Of a DNA stretch of 11,750 nt, positions 1-6,020 are shown piece after piece (position 1 is the stretch's first letter; each line of letters opens with the position of its first letter). Made by a program: the position numbers and the translations under genes. This DNA is from CALCKW01 sp033852095 (GTDB lineage Bacteria > Pseudomonadota > Gammaproteobacteria > CALCKW01): contig JAWSVD010000100.1 of NCBI GenBank assembly GCA_033852095.1, forward strand, positions 1 through 11,750, read 5' to 3'. The notes under the pieces are model-generated. The model made no database searches, was not told the DNA's origin, and saw nothing but the letters and a program-made list of their open reading frames with translations.

Positions 1-29
1 CGCCTTGAGTTGGACGCTTACTGCTTAAA

Positions 30-49
30 GACCTAAAAGCCGATAGGTC
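30..49. repeat. Perfect 6-bp inverted repeat (hairpin)
   Basis: GACCTA at 30-35 and TAGGTC at 44-49 form a perfect 6-bp stem with an 8-base loop. An outer pair, CGCCT at 1-5 and AGGCG at 53-57, could extend the structure. The hairpin overlaps the TAA that closes the short plus-strand frame at the window edge, so it could be the end-of-gene hairpin of an upstream gene. No T-run follows, so it is not a classical intrinsic terminator. Confidence 0.4.
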
Positions 50-133
50 GCTAGGCGATGCAGAGTCTCGTCAAAATCACTTTGAATGATCGTGCAGGCT
101 CCCTCGGTGAGACCGCGCACGCAGTTCGTGGGA

Positions 134-189
134 ACCTGCGCGGCCCGACCTGCGCGGCCCGACCTACGCGGCCCGACCTACGCGGCCCG
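134..189. repeat. 14-bp tandem repeat, four copies
   Basis: Four head-to-tail copies of ACCTRCGCGGCCCG lie at 134-147, 148-161, 162-175 and 176-189. Copies 1 and 2 have G at the variable position, copies 3 and 4 have A. The unit is not a multiple of three, so a coding role is unlikely. It looks like a small minisatellite-like array in a non-coding stretch; its role is unknown. Confidence 0.9.
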
Positions 190-323
190 GGCTCCCCACA
201 GGCCGAAAGCCGCTGCACGATGTTGAGCGAATGGCGCTGCTTCTAGTGCGACTGCGCACATCCAAAATTCGGTCGAACGGAGTCGACGTCCCACGGGCGG
301 CTCCCACAGGCAAGCCAAACTTC

Positions 324-623
324 CTACTCCCCAACAGCCTTTGGCGCGAAGCTAAGACGCAAGCCCAGTGATTCCGCCACTTTGCAGACGGTCTCCCAGC
401 TTGGGTTGCCAGACTCGCCCAAGGACTTGTATAGCCCTTGTTTACTGATGCCGATTTCCTCAGCGATCTGAGGTAGCCCCTGTGCTCTGGCAACTGTCCC
501 CAAGGCGCGCAGAACCTCTTTTGCATCGCCGTTGGCGTCAGACAGTGCTTCTTCTAGGTAGGCCAACTGCGCCTCTTCCGTATCCAGGTAGAGTGCAGGC
601 TCCCATTGTCTTGTGGTCGTCAA
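324..623 (-). CDS. HigA-like HTH antitoxin (addiction module antidote family), orphan
   Basis: This 99-residue protein resembles the HTH antidotes that pair with RelE/HigB-like toxins. The N-terminal part carries the family's YLDTEEAQLAYLEEAL-type segment (residues 13-28). The central part, QIAEEIGISKQGLYKSL (about 52-68), is a helix-turn-helix, and the C-terminal helix ends GLRLSF. Such proteins bind the toxin and repress their own promoter. The start is TTG at 623, overlapping the TGA (622-620) of the frameshifted AbrB-like gene upstream in TTGA, so the two were probably translationally coupled. That start gives the length usual for the family. No RelE/HigB-type toxin is visible on either side, so it is an orphan antitoxin or a stand-alone regulator. 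The family call is good; the function is inferred. Confidence 0.75.
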   Translation of the reverse strand: MTTTRQWEPALYLDTEEAQLAYLEEALSDANGDAKEVLRALGTVARAQGLPQIAEEIGISKQGLYKSLGESGNPSWETVCKVAESLGLRLSFAPKAVGE

Positions 624-818
624 TTGTCACCTTTTTTACTTGCCGGCTTAACAGAGCCCGCGAGATCTTTGATGTCTCGCTTTGTGGTGTGCATGACCGT
701 TGTACCGTTGGGTAAAACGGTGAAAACCACTTTATCCTTCGGTTCTAGGTTCATTTGCCGCCTGATTTTCTGAGGGAATGGTGATTTGACCCTTGCTGGT
801 CAGCGATGCAATTTCCAT
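620..818 (-). pseudogene. AbrB/SpoVT-fold antitoxin-like gene with one-base frameshift
   Basis: Reading leftward from ATG at 818 gives MEIASLTSKGQITIP, the typical start of an AbrB/MazE/SpoVT swapped-hairpin DNA-binding domain. The frame then leaves the family pattern and stops after 28 codons. Skipping the single base at 773 (T on the coding strand, in CCC-T-CAG) restores an open frame reading KIRRQMNLEPKDKVVF, then a tail of about 30 residues containing DIKDLAG, to a TGA at 622-620. Those two halves together match a full antitoxin of about 65 residues. The restored frame overlaps the start of the HigA-like gene, as expected of an intact operon. The break may be a true mutation, a sequencing error, or, less likely, a programmed +1 shift at CCC-T. 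AbrB-type antitoxins often pair with PIN toxins; none is present. Confidence 0.8.
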
Positions 819-836
819 AGAAATATCATTACATAG

Positions 837-865
837 ATCATATAGGTAAGGCGTGAGTCGTACAA
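837..865 (-). promoter_or_regulatory. Candidate promoter for the AbrB-like/HigA-like pair
   Basis: On the minus strand a -10 box TATGAT (837-842) lies 17 bases from TTGTAC (860-865). The -10 matches the sigma70 consensus at five of six positions, the -35 at only three. It would start transcription a few bases upstream of the ATG at 818. The -10 lies in an imperfect palindrome (CATAGATCATATAG on the plus strand, about 832-845), a plausible binding site for an autoregulating antitoxin. No strong ribosome binding site precedes the ATG. Confidence 0.35.
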
Positions 866-1224
866 AAACTAGTCTCAAATTTGACAGGGATGATAGCGCC
901 TTGGCAATAGAAAGCCGTTCCTTAATCACTTCTCGCGGTTATCGGCGTGTGTCGATCAATTAGGCAAATTGGGCGTGTGAATGGACTCGAAGTGGAGGCT
1001 GAACGCGAGTGGGCGGGCCGTTCACAATCCGCGCATGCACATACCCATCGGACTACTTGAAAACATGCGAAGGAGACCCCAGTTACTTTGGTTGAGATCG
1101 ACGTACTTTGCTTGTATTTATCTAGTCTTACCCTAGTGGCACATTACTTTGTGGTCATGTTCTGTCTCTGGTGCCGTTGGTTCGCGCAGAGTCTGTTTGT
1201 TTTTGCTCTCGAGTATTCTGCCCT

Positions 1225-1230
1225 AGGAGG
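1225..1230 (+). promoter_or_regulatory. Ribosome binding site deciding the capV start
   Basis: AGGAGG, a full Shine-Dalgarno match, lies ten bases before ATG 1241. It favours that start over TTG at 1088, whose own upstream AGGAG (1071-1075) is weaker and 12 bases away. Confidence 0.7.
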
Positions 1231-1240
1231 GTTGTTTTGG

Positions 1241-2317
1241 ATGGAAAATAAACTCCGCGTCCTGTGCATTGATGGTGGAGGAATGAGAGGCGTGTACACT
1301 GCTCGCTACCTTGATGAGTTACAGAAACAGTTCTTAACCGACCGGAATGAATCCGCGGGGGGGCTGGACATTGGGAAGGGATTCGACCTGATCGTGGGTA
1401 CCAGCACGGGTGGAATAATTGGGCTTGGACTGGCATATGGTGTGAGCCCCGCAAAGATGCTGGATCTTTACAAGCGCGTTGGTCCAGAGATATTCAGGGC
1501 AAAACTACCAAGTACTCTTGGTGCTGCGGTACGTCAGTATTTTAGTCGGCCAAGTTCGTTAGAAAGCGGAGACAAAGCACTTACTGATGCGTTGAGTGAC
1601 ATCTTTGAGTCTAAGACAATTGGAGATCTTTTTTGCAGTCGAGGGATTGCGGTAGCCGTGCCAGCTGTGGATATGCAGTCTCGCAGGGCCTGGGTGTTTA
1701 AAAGTAACCATCTGCCTAACTCACGTGGGAGAGACGACGGCTATCGTCTTGTCGATGTATGTAAGGCGACATCTGCTGCGCCGCTGTACCGGTCTCTTGC
1801 GGCGATAAAAAATGTTGGGAGCTCAGGCCATCGTGTATTTGCTGATGGTGGTTTGTGTGCAAACTCACCTGTAATGGTTGGGCTCTTGGACGCCTTGGCT
1901 ATGGCCAAAGATACTCAAGAGATCGAGATATTTCACTTAGGTACTTGCAAACCGCCCAGCGGCACTGTCATTCCGGTGGATAAAATTCACTGGGGATTGA
2001 AAGATTGGAAATTCGGCGGTGTAGCTGCTGAGGTTGCAGTAGATGCTCAAGAACAAATGTCTTCAGATATAGCGCGTTTGATTCGGCCATATCTAAAAAA
2101 AGACGTGTCATTTGTTGAGTTCCCTAGGCAAGTAACCATAGCGAATCTAGATAAGCATCTGGGTCTTGACGAAACTAGACTTGGCTCGCTCGAAATGATG
2201 GAGTCTCAAGCGGATGCAGACGTCAATGAAACACTTAGCCTGTGCGCGGACGAAACGAATGAATCGGGACGCCGGATAAAGCAGCTTTTTGAAAGTATTC
2301 CACTACTAGATGGGTAA
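1241..2317 (+). CDS. capV: CBASS effector CapV, patatin-like phospholipase
   Basis: This 358-residue patatin-like phospholipase is expected to be activated by the cyclic dinucleotide made by the next gene and to hydrolyse membrane phospholipids, ending phage infection by killing or arresting the cell. Visible motifs are the glycine-rich oxyanion loop DGGGMRG (residues 11-17), the nucleophile elbow GTSTG with Ser55, and the DGG motif with catalytic Asp202, giving the Ser-Asp dyad of the family. I chose ATG at 1241 because AGGAGG (1225-1230) lies ten bases upstream and the protein then begins just before the patatin core, as in V. cholerae CapV. The frame is open back to a TTG at 1088, which would add a hydrophobic leader. 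It is the first gene of a four-gene operon, 15 bases before the synthase. Its base composition is more AT-rich than that of the flanking metabolic genes. Confidence 0.93.
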   Translation: MENKLRVLCIDGGGMRGVYTARYLDELQKQFLTDRNESAGGLDIGKGFDLIVGTSTGGIIGLGLAYGVSPAKMLDLYKRVGPEIFRAKLPSTLGAAVRQYFSRPSSLESGDKALTDALSDIFESKTIGDLFCSRGIAVAVPAVDMQSRRAWVFKSNHLPNSRGRDDGYRLVDVCKATSAAPLYRSLAAIKNVGSSGHRVFADGGLCANSPVMVGLLDALAMAKDTQEIEIFHLGTCKPPSGTVIPVDKIHWGLKDWKFGGVAAEVAVDAQEQMSSDIARLIRPYLKKDVSFVEFPRQVTIANLDKHLGLDETRLGSLEMMESQADADVNETLSLCADETNESGRRIKQLFESIPLLDG

Positions 2318-2332
2318 TTCTGAGATAAACAT

Positions 2333-3367
2333 ATGAAAAACTGTCACAAGGACATTGTATCTTTTCACAACGATGAAGTGACGTTGAGACAAAGCGGTCA
2401 AACGGAAATGAGGGAACGTCGTGATTCGAACCGTACCCAGCTGAAATCTGGATTGAAGAGAGATGATGAACCCGAACCCGAAAATCAAACCTCTCAGGGC
2501 TCATATGCTATGCGTACCATGGTCCAGGATGTGGATAGTGATTACGATATTGACGATGGAGTTTACTTCTCGAAATCTGATCTAGTCGGACCGAGGGGTG
2601 GGGATCGCACACCTGCTGATGCGAAGGAGATGGTTCGCAAAGCTGTGCACAGAGAATCTTTTAAACGGGCACCCGATGTAAGAACAAACTGTGTGCGAGT
2701 CTATTATGAACAAGGATATCACGTGGACTTGCCTGTTTATCGAAGCTTCGAAGAGGGCGACGAAACGGTCTATGAGCTGGCGAGCACACGATGGAAGCAA
2801 TCGGACCCACAGAAGGTAACTAGCTGGTTCAGCGACACCAATATTGAACTGAGCCCTGATGAAGAAAATGGACGTCAGATGCGCAGGGTGACTAGGTTAC
2901 TGAAGAAGTATTCCAAAAGCCGCAGTAGCTGGAAGAGTAGAATCGCGTCCGGGTTTGCTATTTCAAAGTTAGTCACCGAGGAGTACCTCGCTGACGAAGA
3001 TAGAGAAGATGAATCGCTGTATCAAACGATGCTTCGTATCCGAAACAGACTTGAGTATAACTTAGAGGTAAGACATCCTGTCTTGGATGAGTACCTGACA
3101 TCGGACTCAGATGATGCGAAGACTAGGTTTTTAAAGGAGAAACTCACGGAAGCCCTCGATACGTTAAATCCATTGTTCGATCCGGACTGTACCCAAAAGG
3201 AAGCGCGCAAGGCATGGGGCAAAGTTTTTAGTACCAGTTATTTTGATGAGCTTCCTGCTGATGAAGAGAGCGAAGGAAGTCATAGAGCAGCATCTAATTT
3301 TGGAATCCTAATTGCGGGTAACAATAGTGATGTTGTAGATAAGCGAGGCGGTGATGGCTACGCATAG
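2333..3367 (+). CDS. DncV-like CD-NTase (CBASS cyclic dinucleotide synthase)
   Basis: This 344-residue nucleotidyltransferase is expected to join two NTPs into a cyclic dinucleotide second messenger on phage infection. V. cholerae DncV makes 3',3'-cGAMP; the product here is inferred. The signature is complete: QGSYAM with Gly56-Ser57, then DYDIDDGVYF with metal ligands Asp72 and Asp74, and the third acidic residue Asp132 in YHVDLPVY. The segment RWKQSDPQKVTSWF (about residues 153-166) parallels the SDP...DWF region of DncV. It lacks roughly 90 residues relative to the 436-residue V. cholerae enzyme, largely before the Gly-Ser motif, and belongs to the shorter DncV-like group starting with an NCH tripeptide. 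Residues 40-53 are rich in charged residues. The C-terminus ends RGGDGYA, a flexible tail suited to Cap2-mediated ligation. Exact CD-NTase clade not assigned. Confidence 0.93.
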   Translation: MKNCHKDIVSFHNDEVTLRQSGQTEMRERRDSNRTQLKSGLKRDDEPEPENQTSQGSYAMRTMVQDVDSDYDIDDGVYFSKSDLVGPRGGDRTPADAKEMVRKAVHRESFKRAPDVRTNCVRVYYEQGYHVDLPVYRSFEEGDETVYELASTRWKQSDPQKVTSWFSDTNIELSPDEENGRQMRRVTRLLKKYSKSRSSWKSRIASGFAISKLVTEEYLADEDREDESLYQTMLRIRNRLEYNLEVRHPVLDEYLTSDSDDAKTRFLKEKLTEALDTLNPLFDPDCTQKEARKAWGKVFSTSYFDELPADEESEGSHRAASNFGILIAGNNSDVVDKRGGDGYA

Positions 3368-3388
3368 TTAGGCTGAACACTGAATTTT

Positions 3389-5158
3389 ATGACTATCGTC
3401 GATGATGTGAATGACTTTGTCGCCAGCAGTTTGTTCGGGGCTGAAAAGCTACTACGGTTGCCAGAGCCCTTTGAATCTAGGTTTGCACACAGCTGGCGAA
3501 TACCCTTGCAGCTTGAGACAGGTTGTTACAACTTGCTACTACTGCTGGATTCCAACTTCCCGTATTCGCAACCTAAAGTTGCCTTGGAGGGCGGCCCCTC
3601 TTTGCTTGAGTGGCCGCACTTGGAAGAGCATGGTGTGCTGTGCTTACTTCCTAGCGAGTCAACGGTTGATTGGGCAGAGCCAGTAAGTGTTGTTAAACAC
3701 GTGTTGTCACTGGCTTGTATGTTGATCGAAAACAATGTTAAGGGCGCCCTAGATCATGATTTCAAGCAAGAGTTCCTGTCGTACTGGGCGCGTGCCTGTA
3801 CCGGGAATCGAAAGGCTGTAAGCCTAGTAGAGCCCCGGCCTTCTACCAGAAAAATTGCGGTCTTCCATGATTGCGGCAGAATCTACTTTGGAGAAAACCC
3901 TGCTGAGCTGGATGCATGGTACGAAAGAAAATATGATCGGAAATTTAGTGGCAAAGTGCAAACGACATGGCTTTGTTGGTTGGATGAGCCATGGCTGCCT
4001 TCGGAGTATCCAAAGACCTCAAGGGAACTTTTGGGGATTCTTAAGAAATTTGCTATTGATGCGACGCCAGAAGAGGTGGTTGGTATGACCACTGACGGAT
4101 ACGCGTTGCTAGTGGGAGGTGCTGTTGCTGGTGGTTACTTCTTTGCAGCGGTTCAACATGTCCCGCCTAGATACCGCAAACAACGAGGTCCGAAAGGGAG
4201 AAGTGCAGATCCTGTGAAAAATGGGTTTCGTCCGGGAAAAATGAACCGTGATGTTGCCATCCAGCGAGCTGTTGGAGAGGGAGCAAAAGTCGAGAAAATT
4301 CAAGTAGAGCGGGCTGACCATTCATGGGTTCACGGGCGTGACCAAGATGAAAAGTCACAAGTATTGAGAGAGCAATACGTCTTTCTAGTTGGAGCAGGCT
4401 CGCTAGGAGCGGAAGTATCATCCCTGCTCACTCGCTCTGGTGTTGGGAGGCTTGGCATAGCGGATGGTGGAGTCCTTGACTGGCCTAATATTAGTCGGCA
4501 TTTTCTCGGTTCGAATAGCATCAACAAAAACAAAGCGGATGCAGTCGCTAAATCACTTTCCCAGAACCTGCCCCATTTGAACGTGGTGGGGTACTCAGAG
4601 ACTGTCACGAGAGACTCGCATAAGCTGCTCGCGGAAGCTTTTGAATCTGATTTACTTATTATGGCAACTGGTGATTGGGTTACGAATGTAGCAATCAATG
4701 AACTTTGGCTGAAACGAGGAAGGCCAATGCCAATAGTTCTAGCTTGGATGGAGCCCTGTGCACTAGTGACGCATTGTGTTTCTCTGTCCCAAGAAACTAC
4801 TTCGAGGTGCATGCTTTGCGGTTTCAATGGCAAGGGGCGTCATTCAAAGCAGGTTTTTGACTACCCTGATAGTTCGTTACTCAGTATCCCGGCATGTGGA
4901 GGGCAATTTTCCCCGTATGGTGCTGTTTCGTTGGCCAAGTCCGCTGCGTTTGTAGCCGAGAAGGTAATTGATGCATTGACTGACAGTTTATACGTAGGCC
5001 ATTCGATTCAGATTGGTTCCGATCAGCAAATTGAAAGCGCGAATGCGACTTGGAGATCGGAATGGGCCAGTCAGGAATCCGAGCACGCTACTGAGGGGTT
5101 GACAATACGAATTCCGCATTCTGAGAAGGAGCAATGCGCCTTCTGTGGTGAGAACTAA
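3389..5158 (+). CDS. cap2: CBASS Cap2, E2-E1 fusion protein
   Basis: This 589-residue ubiquitin-transfer-like enzyme is known in type II CBASS to activate the C-terminus of the CD-NTase, form a thioester and conjugate it to a target, priming synthase activity. The N-terminal E2-like domain shows FPYSQPKV (57-64) and EEHGVLCLLP with candidate catalytic Cys85. A linker of about 200 residues follows. The C-terminal ThiF/E1 domain has the nucleotide loop VGAGSLG (334-340), acidic Asp359 and DWPNISRHF with Asn367 and Arg370. CMLC (Cys474, Cys477) and CAFC (Cys583, Cys586) look like the four-cysteine zinc site. Cys503 in PACGGQFSPYG is my best candidate for the E1 catalytic cysteine, as no other cysteine lies between it and the zinc pair. 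It starts 21 bases after the synthase stop, without a strong ribosome binding site. Confidence 0.93.
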   Translation: MTIVDDVNDFVASSLFGAEKLLRLPEPFESRFAHSWRIPLQLETGCYNLLLLLDSNFPYSQPKVALEGGPSLLEWPHLEEHGVLCLLPSESTVDWAEPVSVVKHVLSLACMLIENNVKGALDHDFKQEFLSYWARACTGNRKAVSLVEPRPSTRKIAVFHDCGRIYFGENPAELDAWYERKYDRKFSGKVQTTWLCWLDEPWLPSEYPKTSRELLGILKKFAIDATPEEVVGMTTDGYALLVGGAVAGGYFFAAVQHVPPRYRKQRGPKGRSADPVKNGFRPGKMNRDVAIQRAVGEGAKVEKIQVERADHSWVHGRDQDEKSQVLREQYVFLVGAGSLGAEVSSLLTRSGVGRLGIADGGVLDWPNISRHFLGSNSINKNKADAVAKSLSQNLPHLNVVGYSETVTRDSHKLLAEAFESDLLIMATGDWVTNVAINELWLKRGRPMPIVLAWMEPCALVTHCVSLSQETTSRCMLCGFNGKGRHSKQVFDYPDSSLLSIPACGGQFSPYGAVSLAKSAAFVAEKVIDALTDSLYVGHSIQIGSDQQIESANATWRSEWASQESEHATEGLTIRIPHSEKEQCAFCGEN

Positions 5159-5161
5159 CTC

Positions 5162-5635
5162 GTGGATATTTGCTACCGAGTCCCGGGGAACTCTCAATTG
5201 CTGGTGATTGAAGCAAAGCCTAGAAAACAGTTCATGAGATATCGCCAGCTGGATGGTCGACACAAAGAGGCCGGTGGACAGTTATTTGCGTGTATTAAAA
5301 ACGGTAACCTCCATATCGTTGTCGCGACACAACCATCGAGATTTGATATAAGAACAAGATTTGGTTTCAAGCCAAACCGTGGGATGGAGCGTCGTACAAT
5401 AAATCAGATGTATGCCAAAGGGTTGCATTTCATAGGCGATTGGCACACTCATCCTGAGCCGCTAGCACAGCCGTCTTTAATAGATATTGAAAATATAAAG
5501 AATATATTCACTCAGTCGGTGCATCAGCTGGGCGGTATGTTGATGGTCATTGTCGGTACCGACTCTGCCCTAGAAGGGATGTATGTAGGTCTTTGCAACG
5601 AAAAAGGCTGTGTTCAGCTGAAGTGTGTCAGTTAA
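5162..5635 (+). CDS. cap3: CBASS Cap3, JAMM/JAB deconjugating isopeptidase
   Basis: This 157-residue zinc metalloprotease of the JAB/JAMM family cleaves the bond that Cap2 makes to the CD-NTase C-terminus, opposing Cap2. The JAMM motif is complete: Glu36 in EAGGQLF, then His95-x-His97-x7-Ser105-x2-Asp108 in HTHPEPLAQPSLID. The start is GTG at 5162, three bases after the cap2 stop, which indicates translational coupling. The next in-frame ATG (codon 25) would cut into the fold just before Glu36. This completes the gene order effector, synthase, E2-E1, JAB seen in V. cholerae-type type II CBASS. No terminator hairpin with a T-run is visible after the TAA at 5633-5635. Confidence 0.92.
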   Translation: MDICYRVPGNSQLLVIEAKPRKQFMRYRQLDGRHKEAGGQLFACIKNGNLHIVVATQPSRFDIRTRFGFKPNRGMERRTINQMYAKGLHFIGDWHTHPEPLAQPSLIDIENIKNIFTQSVHQLGGMLMVIVGTDSALEGMYVGLCNEKGCVQLKCVS

Positions 5636-6020
5636 ATCTGTCTTTGTGGCGCTGCTGAGTCGAAGTAAGACATTTGGTGTTAGAGCTATATATCTCTTAT
5701 CCACAAATATTTACCAGCCTTATTCACCTAGTGCGGCTTCGATATGAATTTTGGACATTCCGTGTGCGTATTGAAAGAAATCGGAATAATCTCCACTACT
5801 CTTACATTTGTGCTGGTTCGCCACTGTGGTTTGACCGTCGAAATTTCGGTTTCCAGGTGGCCTGTGTGATGCGGCCTCTCGCGGTGATCGGTGTGAGGAA
5901 AACTATTGCGACGACAAGGATAGAGAGCGTAGCTTCTGATGGTGAGGGAGGGTGTATGGAAGAGTGGGGTGTGCCTCGCACGTTACCGCCGTCTTTGATT
6001 TCTAATCATTTTGCTCCCAA
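5636..6020. other. Intergenic region between cap3 and the aldehyde dehydrogenase
   Basis: The two genes converge here, and I see no supported gene. A plus-strand frame open from 5674 to 6144 has no recognisable domain, no ribosome binding site, and runs 124 bases into the opposite-strand aldehyde dehydrogenase. No hairpin plus T-run terminator is visible. The region contains a 10-bp perfect palindrome CGAAATTTCG (5839-5848) and, at 5877-5897, a sequence similar to 931-951 on the other side of the CBASS operon. The base composition shifts from AT-rich to GC-rich across it, so it probably contains the right border of the acquired block. Confidence 0.5.

Larger units (their letters stand above)
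1..323. other. Gene-poor left edge of window
   Basis: I see no supportable gene here. One plus-strand frame is open from base 1 to a TAA at 34-36 and could be the last residues of an upstream protein, but it is too short to identify. The stretch holds a hairpin (30-49) and a four-copy 14-bp tandem repeat (134-189), both listed separately. A short open frame running through the repeat (58-246) has a composition dictated by the repeat and no recognisable domain. Confidence 0.5.
819..1240. other. Divergent intergenic region upstream of the CBASS operon
   Basis: This stretch separates the minus-strand antitoxin pair from the plus-strand CBASS operon and must carry both promoters. I could not find a convincing sigma70 promoter for the CBASS genes. 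The best guess, TTGAGA at 1092-1097 with TATTTA 17 bases on, is weak. A TTGACA at 881-886 has no good -10 partner. From 1088 to 1240 the capV frame is already open and would encode a very hydrophobic 51-residue extension (see findings). The segment 931-951 resembles 5877-5897 on the far side of the operon. Confidence 0.5.

Noticed and set aside
58..246. Small protein across the 14-bp repeats
   Set aside because: The frame is forced by the repeat, whose length is not a multiple of three, and it shows no domain or upstream ribosome binding site.
881..909. TTGACA at 881 as the CBASS promoter
   Set aside because: No acceptable -10 box occurs at 16-18 bases; the match is a lone hexamer.
4330..4833. 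Minus-strand open frame of 167 codons inside cap2
   Set aside because: It is antisense to the E1 domain of Cap2 and shows no family resemblance.
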